Assembly (NCBI GenBank): GCA_036429605.1
Contig: JAVFKD010000015.1
Location: 2,255,421-2,319,420 of the forward strand
Length of the DNA stretch: 64,000 bases
Reading direction: 5' to 3'
Origin: Cladobotryum mycophilum
Lineage: Eukaryota; Ascomycota; Sordariomycetes; Hypocreales; Hypocreaceae
Part shown: one piece after another, positions 22,903 to 33,439 of the stretch
How the letters are laid out: each line of letters opens with the position of its first letter
How positions within the stretch are numbered: position 1 is the stretch's first letter
Notes under the pieces: generated by a model
Told to the model about the DNA's origin: nothing
The model's database searches: none
What the model saw: only the letters and a program-made list of their open reading frames with translations
Made by a program: the position numbers and the translations under genes

Positions 22903-23588
22903 ATGATGCGAAACGAAGTTAGAAGCACTGTCGACCGTCTCGACAGACCAAGCGCATACTATCAAAGCAGGGTACATCATCATCCACATACGACAACTAC
23001 GCTCATAATACAGAGAACAAAAAGGGCTAACCCGACATATAGAACAAACGCAGACGCGATCGCGATGATAACAACCCCGAGGAACCAGTAGAACCCGCCG
23101 TCGATCCTCTCGCCAACGCTACGACTCTCTATGTCGGCAACCTGTCAGTCTATTGCTCTCTCCCCTTTGATATCCTACGTAGAAGCGGACTCTTCTAACT
23201 CTCATCTTCCTTTTTCAGCTCTTTCTACACCACCGAAGAGCAAGTATACGAGCTCTTCTCCAAATGCGGCGAGATCAAGCGTCTCGTCATGGGCCTCGAC
23301 CGATTCAACAAGACGCCCTGCGGCTTCTGCTTCGTCGAGTACTACACCCACCAAGACGCCCTGGACTGCATGAAGTACATCGGGGGCACAAAGCTAGACG
23401 AGCGCATCATCCGCACAGATCTCGACCCCGGATTCGAGGAGGGGCGACAGTTTGGACGGGGCAAGTCCGGAGGCCAGGTCAGGGACGAGTACCGCGAGGA
23501 CTTTGACGAGGGCCGTGGAGGTCTGGGCAGGGCGCTGCAGCTTGACCGACAGAAGGAGTACGATGACGAAGGGCGATATATCAAATAA
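22903..23588 (+). CDS. CBC2: Nuclear cap-binding complex small subunit (CBP20)
   Basis: Binds the 7-methylguanosine cap of nascent RNA with the large subunit CBP80, acting in splicing, export and decay. Exons 22903-22971, 23043-23143 and 23219-23588 give 180 codons (179 aa), with introns of 71 and 75 bp. One RRM is present with RNP2 TLYVGNLSFY and RNP1 CGFCFVEYY. The cap-stacking tyrosine region (RPSAYYQSR) and the C-terminal DLDPGFEEGRQFGRGKSGGQ block are diagnostic of CBP20, as is the family-typical basic linker KRRRDRDDNN encoded just after intron 1. The second donor is GTCAGT, less usual but consistent with RRM continuity. A second in-frame ATG follows immediately at 22906. Confidence 0.93.
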
Positions 23589-23988
23589 AAAGAATCTGGG
23601 GCCCAGCAGTTTTTAGAGGACTCGAGTGTTGTATTGATACCCTCACCAAATGATTTTTTTTTATATGCCAAACATGGGAACTGGATGGGAACATTTGTTC
23701 GATTTCTTTTTCTTCCTTCTTTCTCTCTTTAGATTCATCTCTCAATGATCAATGAGCGCCGTACTTTATTTCTACAGCCGACTGTCTCTATGCAGCCGAT
23801 ATTCGCCTCCGCTCCCAGTGTTTTCCCACTATCTCGCCAATTCATGGGCCAAAACATTCAATGTTGTACAATGAAAAAAACTCCATATCCTCCGGTCGTT
23901 CTCCAAGTTGTTGTCGTTTCTCTTTTTTTTTTTTGAGTATATCGCAAATCGCAGGTCATTATGTAAAAAGGAAGTCGTTCGTTCCACT
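23589..23988. other. Convergent 3' region CBC2 / mL60
   Basis: 400-bp spacer between converging genes with pyrimidine tracts and a T run at about 23926-23935. No gene seen. Confidence 0.65.
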
Positions 23989-24420
23989 TTAGTAACCAGG
24001 AGGGTTGACTCTCTGTGAAACTCTCGTCCACTTGGGCAACTCTGTGATTTCCCCTCCAGTCAGTATAATATTCCCTTGGATCCATATCCTGATACACCAC
24101 CGCCGCCACGACCACTCTCTCATAATCCCAGAACACGTACTGTGAATGCCCTTTCGGTACTTCTTCGCCTTTCGATCAAACATTGTGTATTTATCCCGCG
24201 GCAGCATTTCCTCCTCCTTTGGCATCTCGGCCTTCCATCTCTCCAGCGCCTCCAACGTCTGGCCCTTCTTCGCAAGCGCAGCATCCACCGTCGCAACGAC
24301 GTTGTCCACGGCCCGGAGCCGCAATCGGTGCCGTCTCTTTTGGAATTTCGACAGTCGCCAGGGGATCTTCCATAGAAGACCGCCCGATAAGGGGTTCGTG
24401 ACTCGGAATGGGCCAAACAT
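23989..24420 (-). CDS. MRPL31: Mitochondrial large-subunit ribosomal protein mL60 (MRPL31)
   Basis: Fungal-type mitochondrial ribosome large-subunit protein. Exons 24420-24141 and 24041-23989 give 111 codons (110 aa). The sequence begins MFGPFRVTNPLSGGLLWKIP and continues RLSKFQKRRHRLRLR, the family signature, then a helical basic segment and the end RVSQRVNPPGY. The 99-bp intron (24042-24140) is a multiple of three and contains no in-frame stop, so a retained-intron transcript would still encode a full-length but 33-residue longer protein. The spliced form (KGIHKLPKWTR) is preferred because it matches the expected compact family length. Divergent from TRS20 with about 300 bp between starts. 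Confidence 0.9.
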   Translation of the reverse strand: MFGPFRVTNPLSGGLLWKIPWRLSKFQKRRHRLRLRAVDNVVATVDAALAKKGQTLEALERWKAEMPKEEEMLPRDKYTMFDRKAKKYRKGIHSTCSGIMREWSWRRWCIRIWIQGNIILTGGEITELPKWTRVSQRVNPPGY

Positions 24421-24719
24421 TTTTTCTTCCTTTTCGCTGACTATTTTTTTGCCGTCGTTGGCTCGAATTATCGCCAGAAATTCCAAGGCGTTTGAAGCTT
24501 TTGGGTTTTGCTTGATTTAGCAGTGCGACCGACAAACCAATGATCCGGGCGGAATAATGATGCGCCATAGTGGGGGAGAGCCCGCTGCCGGGGAACCACA
24601 TTCAAATCGAACCAGAAGCTCCAACAAACCCGCCCTGCATAACATAAGGAAGCCCTCCAGAATCAGTGAAACCACTGGGGACTTTTTTCTGGCTCGTCGC
24701 AAATGAGGATCGCAGCACC
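24421..24719. promoter_or_regulatory. Bidirectional promoter region mL60 / TRS20
   Basis: 299 bp separate the two divergent start codons, so both promoters must lie here or overlap the leaders. No specific element is claimed. Confidence 0.6.
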
Positions 24720-25285
24720 ATGAGCTATTACTTCGCCATTGTCGGCACCCAGGACAACCCGCTCTTCGAGTATGAGTTCGGCACCTCGAAGCAAGGCGGC
24801 GATGGCCAGTCCCGCTTCACCGACCAAGTGCGACACCTGAACCAATTCATCCTGCACTCCAGCCTGGACATTGCCGAAGAAGTTCAATGGTCACATGGCC
24901 AGATGTAAAGAAACCAACAATCTTCCTAACACGTATGCAAAAAGCTCTGTTTGCTAAACAATCATTTTGCGCCGGCAGGTACCTCAAGTGCATCGACAAG
25001 TTCTTCAACAACTACATCTCCTGCTTCGTCACCGGCGCAAACGTCAAGTTCCTGCTGCTGCATCAGCCCACCGTACCGACATCGACTGCATCGTCCAGGT
25101 CGTCGACCGCTATTGGCGCCAACCCGACGAGTCCTGCGACGGAGGAGGCAATCAAGATGTTCTTTACGGAGGTGTACGACAACTGGGTCAAGGCCACCAT
25201 GAGTCCATTCTACAAGGTTAATATGGAAGTACAGAGCCCAGTGTTTAGAGCGAGGGTAGCAGCTGCCGGACGCAAGTATTTATAA
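24720..25285 (+). CDS. TRS20: TRAPP complex subunit TRS20 (sedlin/TRAPPC2)
   Basis: Longin-fold core subunit of the TRAPP tethering complexes that activate Rab1/Ypt1 in ER-Golgi traffic. Exons 24720-24904 and 24979-25285 with a 74-bp intron give 164 codons (163 aa). Signature segments are MSYYFAIVGTQDNPLFEYEF at the start, HLNQFILHSSLDIAEEVQW, MYLKCIDKFFNNYISCFVT after the splice, and IKMFFTEVYDNWVKATMSPF near the end. A Ser/Thr-rich loop (PTSTASSRSSTAIGANPTSP) precedes the last helices, a common expansion in filamentous fungi. Splicing at Gln-Met-Tyr restores the conserved motif exactly. Confidence 0.94.
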
Positions 25286-25635
25286 TGTGCGATAATGACT
25301 CAGTGATACCACATAATTACACACTTTCATTTTGTCAACAGTATGTACATTCAAAGATGATAGAACGGAGTCGGAAACGCGTAATCCACTAGGCACAAAG
25401 AGAGCAAGGCGGGCATGGGTAATTAACATTGTGATTGTATTCGTGTGGTATTCATTCGGAAGGTCGTCTACCATGACGCCTATTCTCGTAATCCCAAATT
25501 CCCCCAACGCCAAATTGATTCAAAGTACAATTCCATGCTATTCGCACACGGTATAATTCCTCCAAGCCCCCCAACCTCGAATGCCAAAACGCGTTGGCAC
25601 AAATCTCGCATAAAAGGCGTGATGTTGCGAGATGC
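25286..25635. other. Convergent 3' region TRS20 / histone H4
   Basis: 350-bp spacer between converging genes. No gene seen. Confidence 0.65.
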
Positions 25636-26114
25636 TTAACCACCGAAACCGTAGAGGGTACGGCCCTGTCGCTTGAGAGCGTAGACAACATCCAGAGAAG
25701 TGACGGTCTTGCGCTTGGCGTGCTCAGTGTAGGTGACGGCGTCACGGATGACACCCTCGAGGAAGGTCTTCAAGACACCACGGGTCTCTTCGTAGATCAC
25801 TGGAAGAAGCGGGTTAGCATCGGCTAGAACGCGTGTCGGATAGAATGAGGGGAGAACATACTGGCAGAAATACGCTTGACACCACCACGACGAGCGAGAC
25901 GTCGGATAGCGGGCTTGGTGATACCCTGAATGTTGTCACGAAGAATCTTTCGGTGACGCTTGGCACCGCCCTTTCCAAGGCCCTTGCCACCCTTTCCACC
26001 TAAATGACCGAGGTTAGCATCGCGCTTTCATGAAATGCCAACATCGCGACGACGATAACTATGCATCGGATCGATGATGTTGAATAAATAAAGAGGCTAC
26101 TTACGACCAGTCAT
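25636..26114 (-). CDS. Histone H4
   Basis: Core nucleosome histone. Exons 26114-26105 (only 10 nt, MTG plus one base), 25999-25862 and 25799-25636 give exactly 104 codons (103 aa), the invariant H4 length. The protein carries the acetylatable tail GRGKGGKGLGKGGAKRHRK, LRDNIQGITKPAIRRLARRG, ISAMIYEETRG and the C-terminal KRQGRTLYGFGG. Introns of 105 and 62 bp occur at ATG-ACT-GGT-C and within the Met codon of SAM. No H3 gene lies next to it in this window, unlike the usual divergent H3-H4 pair, so this may be the second, solitary H4 copy. Coding is GC-rich at third positions, as expected for high expression. Confidence 0.98.
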
Positions 26115-26971
26115 GATGATGGATGTATACTAAAAGTAGATTGAGGTAGAGGTTGTAGTGGTGGCGACGCGTTTATCGCGATGTAGCAGTTTTAAGTTAA
26201 ATGCGGGCGTGCGAGTGATATGCGAGTGAATAGTAGGAAGAGGAAGAAGTGCGGGGGGACGATGCACAATAAATACACGCAGGGAATCAGCGCTGGATCA
26301 GTAAAGGGGCTATTCCCTTTTTGGGGGTGGTGGTGTATCAAAGAGCCTAAATTAAAAAATTGGGAATTGATTGCGAGCCAAAAAAAAATTGGCCCTTATT
26401 TTTTTAGGAGCCTTGTTACGCTTTGTTTCGATTTTTGTTTTGGGGGGGACAAAGCAGTGTGTTCCTATTTTTTTCTGGGAGGGGCGCATGGTCTGGGCGC
26501 GGGGGTGGTACTGATTTTCCTACTCTAGGCGGGAGTGATTTGGCGGTAACACGGCCGTAAGGCACTGTTAATGGACGTGGCGCGTCAGTGGGGCTGAAAC
26601 GTGCAGACATCACATATCTATCCGTTTCATCGGCTCGGCTATGGCTGTGAGCGACGATCAAAGGCATGAAAATCATAATAGCTCATAGCCCAAAATGGAA
26701 TACCAAGATGGCAAAACATTATTGAGGTCAACGAGGTGTACAAGATATTGAGTGAATGAGAGAGAGAGGGAGAGAGACGAGGGAAAAAGAGATACAGTCA
26801 CTGGTCGTCGCGGAAGAGACGCATTGCAGAGTACACTGGTTTTAAACTTCAAGATTCCCATTAACCGTGAAGGCGTAATATGCATGACTGCCGCCAAATC
26901 TGCATCCATACAAAAGCACCATGCGTACTCATAAGATGCAAAAAGAGAAAAAATATGATTCTCATCTTCAT
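26115..26971. other. Intergenic region upstream of histone H4
   Basis: Upstream region of H4 and downstream of tRNA-Gly. It contains G-rich stretches (about 26322-26334, 26441-26449) and A/T runs. A poly-T stretch on the minus strand at about 26948-26953 could serve as the Pol III terminator of the tRNA. No protein gene supported. Confidence 0.6.
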
Positions 26972-27042
26972 TGCGTGGACCGGGAATCGAACCCGGGGCC
27001 CATCGATGGCAACGATGGATTTTACCACTAAACCATCCACGC
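26972..27042 (-). tRNA. tRNA-Gly (anticodon GCC)
   Basis: 71-nt intronless tRNA. Acceptor stem GCGTGGA pairs with TCCACGC followed by discriminator A. The A box is TGGTTTAGTGG, the anticodon arm CATCG-TTGCCAT-CGATG gives GCC, and the T arm is CCGGG-TTCGATT-CCCGG. All stems are complementary, so it should be functional. Confidence 0.96.
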
Positions 27043-27567
27043 TGCAAGAGATCATCCGGTTGGAAGGTGCTGGCCCTACAAATACAGACACAGTTTATCA
27101 TCAAATTTGGTTCCCAACATCACCAACAGTCACCTAATAGTAAAAGACGATCTAGGGGCCACAGCACGCAACATCATCATCTAATAATTTGAAGCTCGCA
27201 GAAACAGAATAGGTATACTTAAAAGCAGATACGCATGGTATACTGTTGTTACAACCCCCTGCTGTGGTATTCAATACACAAGGATCAAGGCATCATTGCC
27301 CTCCTTCACCCTCATCCCGAGTCATTACCCAGAACGCCAATGCCATGCAAAAGAAGACTACCGTTGCCAACACTCCTCTAGTGAAAGCCATCCCATTTTC
27401 CCCCATCATTCTTTCACTTCCACGCCTTGCCTACCCCCTAAAGCCAATAACCCAAGCAATAATGAGTCTCCGAATGAGACCAACTAGCCACCCTTCCGAT
27501 TGCACATTGTGCTGCAAAATTATTACATGCCCATAGAGCTCTTTGAACTCTCAATCAATCATGAGCA
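27043..27567. other. Intergenic region, tRNA-Gly upstream / CDC27 3' end
   Basis: Holds the 5' flank of tRNA-Gly and the 3' UTR of CDC27. No gene seen. Confidence 0.6.
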
Positions 27568-30078
27568 TCATGAAATCATCGAGTCATCCATCTGTACATC
27601 ATCTTCGAAACTCTCAATCGCTTCCTTGATCTGGGAACCCGCCTGTATATAAATGTCAGCCAAAAGCCTTCACGTGTAATCACCCACTCCATGAATGCTC
27701 ACCTTGGGATCCAAAGCAAGTGCGATAGTAAAATGGCGCACTGCCAACTGCTTTTCGTTCATACTTCTATACAACGTAGCAAGAAGGAAATGCACGGTAC
27801 CCTCATCAGGCGCAAGGTCCTTCAATATCAGCAGCTCCTTTTGGGCTTCCTCAATTTGGCCAACAGCAAGTAGGGCTCGTGCCTTCTTGTACCTCGTTGA
27901 TGCTGCACGTGGAGCAAGCTCCACGGCCTTTGAGTATGCTCGTAATGCCGGAATAATCTGCTTCTGCTTCTCCAACGCCGTACCAATACAGCATACTAGC
28001 ACGGCGTTGTTGGGATTAATCAGATGTGCGGCCTGGAAGTGTGTGAGGGCTTTGTCGTAAGCTCCTAGGCGCTGTTGTACTCGTCCAATACCATAGTAAG
28101 CATTGTAGTGTCGCTTGTCCGCCGATATCGCCTGTCTATAAGCTGTCAGGGCCTTGTCGTATTCTTCATTCGTGACATATTCGTGTCCCTGCAATGTGAA
28201 ACCATAAGCAAACTTCGGATCTAGTTGCGTGGCCCTCTTGAAACATCGAAGGGCTTGCTCGGGGTCTCGAGCCAACGACCACGCATTTCCTAATGCGCAC
28301 CATGCCTGCGGCGAATGCCATGAGGAGTCTACCAGCTCGTGCGCCAAGAAGGACAGGTCGGTCTCTTTCTTCAAATGCCATAGAATAGTCGAGTACACTT
28401 CCATGTCTTCTAGACGAGACGGCGCATGTAGTCGCATCCGTCGGAAGAACTTCTCTGCGTCTGCGTATTGAGCTAGCTCATAGTGAGCTCGACCCATCAA
28501 GGCCAGAACCCATGGCGAACCCTGATGCGATGACGGCAAAGAGCTCAACGCCTGCACGGCTTCTTGACATTGGAATTGCGACATTAGATAATATCCATTT
28601 CCATGCTTTCTCAAAAGATCCAAAGTCCAGCGTAGTGCTTCTTCCAGCTTCGCCGTATCCGGCTCTGCTACCTTTGGAATAGAGGGTGCTATGGCCTCTT
28701 TTACCTTGGACATCTCGTTTTGCTCATCGCCAATTTGATCCTCCAGAGGCTTCCGATTTCCGCTCACGACCCTACCAACATTTGAGCCGCTAGAGCCTGG
28801 TCGGACAATGCGCGAAACCTGGGGTCTAGCCTTTTTCAATTCGCGGCCCGCAGAGGCTCCCATAGCCGTGGCTCCAGTATTGACTCTTGCTGAGGGTTTG
28901 ATTAATCTGGCACTCCTCCTTGTCCCGGGCTCTTCGGTATTAGCTGATCGCGGCACTGGGTGACCGGATAGAGTTCGTTTTCTCTCGGTGGGAGGAATAG
29001 CTCCATTACGAGAGTGTCCGTTTGGTGCGTTGGGGGCATCAGACATGGACTCGGTATGCTGTTCCTGACCCTTATCTCGTATGAGGTTCCTTCTTGACCC
29101 TAGTCGATAATTCATCCGCGGCGGTGCTTCTAGAGTCGAGTCGATGGCCTGGATATTTCGAGTCCGTCGGGTCGGTGCCTGTGGAGGTTCATGCGAGATG
29201 TTAGATCGGGAACTCAAGGCGTCTGTTGACGATCCAGTAGGTGTGTCCATCCCATCAAGCTCATGCTGGCCGGGAGTCGAAATGGCGTGCTTCAACCTGG
29301 CACTCTGAATCTTGGATATAAATTCGCTGTCGGCATTCATACCCAATGAATCGGCCAAGGGGGTCAGATCCGATGAAGGAAATCCAAATGGATCGCCTCC
29401 CAAATCCGGCGCCGCGCTTCTCAGGGATGACTTTTTCGGGGCAACATCGAGGGTATTTGCCGGGGTGCTAGAATTGAAATCTAATGTCGTAGGAGTTACT
29501 TCCTGGTTCAGGCAATGTACCAAGGCTTCATTGCTCTTGAAAATATTTGGCACGCGGACCTTGACGCCCATGTCACAGAGTGCCTTGAACGCATCCCATT
29601 GAAAGGGGTTTATTTTTACAGCCTCCTCAAAACAGCTTATAGCCTTCTTCTTGTCATCGTATGCGCGATTCAGTTTGCCTAATAGACACAAAACGGCCGG
29701 GGCGTCGGGATAGGCGGCTCGTGAGGTGGCGCCGTGTTTCCCCATAAGGCTTTTCTGCACCCATAAGCTTTTTGATTTTTCCAATGCTGTAATGCCATCC
29801 TTGTGTCGTTCCAGTGCTAGACATGCTTGAGCAAACACCCATGAACAACCCAAGTTTATCCCACGATGTCCCATGGGCTTGCTGACATCGTAAGCGGATC
29901 GATAGTCGCCAAGTCGAAGGTGGCAGAGTGAAAACAAGTAGGCAGCGTCGCTCGATCTGGGGTCCTGCACGGCGAATCGTTCGGAGAAAAACAAGGCATT
30001 GTCGTAGGAGCCATTATCCAGATGGTAATAGACTGCCTGTCGCAGGAGGTTTCCAACAGCGGTCGGACTAGGCGCCAT
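27568..30078 (-). CDS. CDC27: Anaphase-promoting complex subunit CDC27/APC3
   Basis: TPR scaffold of the APC/C ubiquitin ligase that drives mitotic exit; it receives co-activator IR tails. Exons 30078-27703 and 27642-27568 with a 60-bp intron give 817 codons (816 aa). The N-terminal TPR block runs from about residue 10 to 180 (LLRQAVYYHLDNGSYDNALF, GCSWVFAQACLALERH). A disordered basic and serine-rich middle follows (about 220-470), then a long C-terminal TPR superhelix with SPQAWCALGNAWSLARDPEQ, AYGFTLQGHEYVTNEEYDKA and YNAYYGIGRVQQRLGAYDKA, the signature CDC27 repeats. The start at 30078 (MAPSPTAVGNLL) is chosen over an upstream ATG at 30105 as it matches the family N-terminus better. The last exon supplies the acidic tail ending DDSMIS. 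Confidence 0.95.
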
Positions 30079-31129
30079 CCTGGCAGTGACTGTTCGGGAT
30101 AGCAAGACGGTCGAAAGTCGCTAATGGCTGGCGAAGTCGTTACCGGTTTCTCCCGCCATGGGATTGGTCGAAGGTGAAAGGAATGGAAGAGGTGATGAAC
30201 ACCACCAGCCACAGATATTATTGTGTTTAAGAGCTATCCTCCCCCAAGCCCCTCGATCGCGCTTGCTTCAAAATCCAATACTGAGGGGGAGAGTCGAGGC
30301 GACGATGGATGCTGCAGGAGAACAGGGGAAGTTCAAAGGTCGAGATGATAAGATGATGCTTCGCGGGCGGAGTAATGTATGCAAAGAATTGAATGATGAA
30401 TCCCCGTCAAGTGGCTTCAGGGACATGCGCCGGCGGCGGCTGGCCGTTCCCCAGGAGTGTTGGAGGGATGGAATGATGGGGTCTTAGCGAGCGTGAAGTT
30501 GGAGCGGCGCTTGTGGGAGAGAAGGCGACAAAGGGTTTTGACGGGTTAATTATGTGGGTTCGTAGAGTCCGTAACGTCGTTTCAACGGTGTTCCGATAAG
30601 CGCTCACGATTCTGCAAACCGAATGCGTCTCCTCTTGCCCTTTCGATGATGACCACGAGGATGGGTGGTGGCGGGATTGCTTTCGTTGGTTTCAAAGAAA
30701 CCTGGAGTCGCGCGACGCAGTTGTTGTGGTGCCTGGCGATTGATTGGCTCTGGGCGCGCCGTTGTTCCTTTGCCCAGCAACAGAAAGAACTACTGCCAGC
30801 AACCCACCCACAAGGAACAAAGAAGGACAGCCGCCCACTCTCGCCCACTGTAAAAGTGACTCCACCAGCCACTAACAGCAGAGGGCTGTAGCTGGAACTG
30901 TCAGCATGCACCACCAACCCACTCAGGCGCAGGAGACACAAAACCAGTAGAAAGTGAAAGCTGTCATTGCCATTGTTGGCTTGCATTGCCGATTAAGTCG
31001 ATTTTCTGCCACGATTCCCGTTTCTTCTTCAAAAAGCCATTGACCAAATCACATCACCCTCATTAACTTGCTTCATCCGACATCAGAAACTCGGCGCTCA
31101 GCTTTCTCTTTCTTACCTCACTTTTCATC
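30079..31129. other. Divergent promoter region CDC27 / SND2
   Basis: 1.05-kb spacer between divergent genes, likely with both promoters and leaders. No gene seen; short open frames are low-complexity. Confidence 0.6.
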
Positions 31130-31615
31130 ATGGCTCAGAAAGCAAAGAAAGACCGTGCCAAGTCCAACGCCGCAGCCCTGAACAACCTGCACATTGGCTC
31201 TGCTGTCATCCATTCACTCTTTCTCGTCTTCTACTTCATCTTCAAATCCCGTTCACTTCTTGCCTATGGCCTGCTGTCGGTTCCCAGTCTCATCTGCGAA
31301 TATGTTCTCGAGGTCTCGGGCCGACCCAAGTTTGACGCAGCTGGAGCTCTCAAGACTTCGGGCGAAGATTTGGCTGCGGCTGGTCTGACCGAGTACATGT
31401 TCGATGTCATCTGGGTCACCTGGGCATCTATTCTGTTTGTCGTCCTTCTCGGCAACTGGGGGTGGCTTTTGTGGGTTGCGGTTCCTGGGTATGGCGGCTA
31501 TCTTGCGTATGGACTTTTGGGTATGGGCAAGCAACAGCTGGCGCAGATGCAGGGTGCTGGTGGTGCTGGCGAGACTCCATCGCAGGGAAACCGTCGAGCA
31601 CGAAGGACCGCCTAA
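31130..31615 (+). CDS. SND2: SND2/TMEM208-type ER targeting membrane protein
   Basis: Single-exon, 161-aa polytopic ER protein of the SRP-independent (SND) targeting route. It starts MAQKAKKDRAKSNAAALNNL, typical of the family, with hydrophobic segments at about residues 24-45 (IHSLFLVFYFIF), 46-62 (LLAYGLLSVPSLICEYVLEV), 97-118 (FDVIWVTWASILFVVLLG) and 118-136. The YMFDVIWVTW block and the basic C-terminal tail (RRARRTA) are conserved features. Divergent from CDC27, convergent with the DUF3605 gene only 57 bp away. Confidence 0.9.
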   Translation: MAQKAKKDRAKSNAAALNNLHIGSAVIHSLFLVFYFIFKSRSLLAYGLLSVPSLICEYVLEVSGRPKFDAAGALKTSGEDLAAAGLTEYMFDVIWVTWASILFVVLLGNWGWLLWVAVPGYGGYLAYGLLGMGKQQLAQMQGAGGAGETPSQGNRRARRTA

Positions 31616-31672
31616 GTTTTCATCTATTCATTATGCTCTCTATCCAGGTCTATAAATGACTCTACATCCCCA

Positions 31673-32384
31673 TCACTGCGCTCCCCGCTGAGGCCGTTCT
31701 CCTGTCCAGCGCTCAAGAGTGTCGTCGTCAACATCGCGAACCAAGACATGGAAATGCTCAAGCGCCCGGACACTCTGTAGGGAAACCCAGTTCTTGAACC
31801 ACAGGACTTGATCCTTTCCGTTTGGTCCTAGCGTATCGACAAAGTGCTTCTTAACAAAGTCTTCGATCAAGACCCGACTTTCCGGAGTCAAGTCGCCCAC
31901 CACGGACTCGGTGGGGATCAGGGTACGGGACCAAACGACGATGTGTGTGATGCCCGGTGCAAGCCCGTATGGCCAGTCGTTCAAAAGGATCTTGTAATCA
32001 GAGGGTGCCTTGAAGGGAACTTGGGATTCGGGAGTGAACGGGGGTGTCCCCAGAACTTGGGTAAGCGGTTTTGGAGGATGTATTCAGTTACGGTGCCATA
32101 TTGGGCCTTTGTTTCCGTTGACCACTTGATGTATCGACGAAGGTCAGATGGCTTCCGCTTCAGAATGGATAAATCGTTTGACTCTTGAGATGTTACCGTC
32201 AGCCTAACAAGATTTACCCTATTTTTTTGGTACAACTTGGAGGTCACAATTCACCTATAATCTCCTTTAAATTCTCCCAGTCGTGAGAAACATATTCCTC
32301 GTCTGTCTGTGATAGGACCCATTTATTAATGTCTGTTAAGGAAAAGGAGGAGGCGATAGGTGTCTCCTTCACTTCATCACCCAT
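31673..32384 (-). CDS. DUF3605 protein (N-acetylglucosamine-induced protein 1-like), one apparent frameshift
   Basis: Small cytosolic DUF3605 family protein related to the Candida GlcNAc-induced protein NGI1; biochemical role unknown. Exons 32384-32255 and 32183-31673 with a 71-bp intron. Diagnostic segments are LSILKRKPSDLRRYIKWSTE, then NDWPYGLAPGITHIVVWSRT and the end FHVLVRDVDDDTLERW. The frame breaks next to FWG, at G5 32040-32044 or the adjacent C4 32048-32051 (plus strand); one added base makes 214 codons (213 aa) and joins FWG to PPFTPESQVPFKAPSDYKIL. The two halves are both strongly family-like, so I treat it as one gene with a sequence error. Confidence 0.82.
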
Positions 32385-33439
32385 GATGGCTGCGGATTCT
32401 GATAAATTATGGCTGAAATGTGTGTAGCCCCAGAAAGTTTCTATAAGAAAAGGATATAATAGTGCAATGCAATAACAGTAAAACGTGTTGATTATTCACG
32501 TCTACGAGGCAATGTTAACTCAAGACTCATTTGTGCGGTGAATGCCCAACGGCACGGCGTCTTCCCGCAACCTCACCACGCAATGTATTATGTAAGTCAC
32601 TTTTTTGCTTTTCCAGTTATTAATCTTGCCCCAGAAAAGCTGAAGAATGAGAAGAAAGCAAAAAAAGGAAAAAAGTGGCTCTACCGAAATGATATGCAGT
32701 GCTTGCAGGTGCCTTTTCCATGCACGTTCCGCGCCCAAAACGTGAACGCGACAAATCAAAATTAAACGAGTGGGAATCACACGAGGCATCCCCTGGTAAC
32801 CCCCTTCTCCAACATGTTCATTGGGTGGATCGATAAATTGAAGGTCGTAACTTGGAGAGTCTTTTTTATTCTCTTTCAATAGACCATCGGCCGAATGCGA
32901 CATGAGACGCTTCTGCTACTCGTAAAGATGCTAGTTAATAGACGGAGGAGACCGTCTTAGTTGGGCACATGGGGCCGGGAAGCATGTGAAAGGCAAAATT
33001 AACCGTGTTGATGGGCCGTGAGACGATCCAAGCTTACAGCGGGATACCTTGTAGAGTCTGGGGGGAGGGAGGGAGGAAGTTTGACGCCTGCCGAGATCGT
33101 TATAGACGTCACCCATTACGTTAATTACTGGTCGACTCCTGACCCAAGTCCGGCGATTTGATATAAACATTAACACATCCATTCTTCTTCTTCTTCTTCT
33201 AAAATCGAGGATTACACCAGTTCTTCCATTTTGTTCATTCTTCTTCTCCTTTTTTCTTTCATACGAGTCCCTCATCCTACTCCCATCTTCAAGATCCTAG
33301 AGGTCAGAATCCACTGCTGGTGAAGGCGAACCAAGTAAAATCGCCAACCGATATGAGCCAATTAGCCAAGTAAAGCCAAAGAAAACAAAACAAAAAAAAC
33401 CCTTTCGACATTTATTATTCTCTTCAACACATTTCAGTC
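32385..33439. other. Divergent intergenic region
   Basis: About 1 kb between the DUF3605 gene and the esterase gene. Contains a (TTC)n tract near 33183-33200 and an A-rich leader just before the esterase start. No gene seen. Confidence 0.6.
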
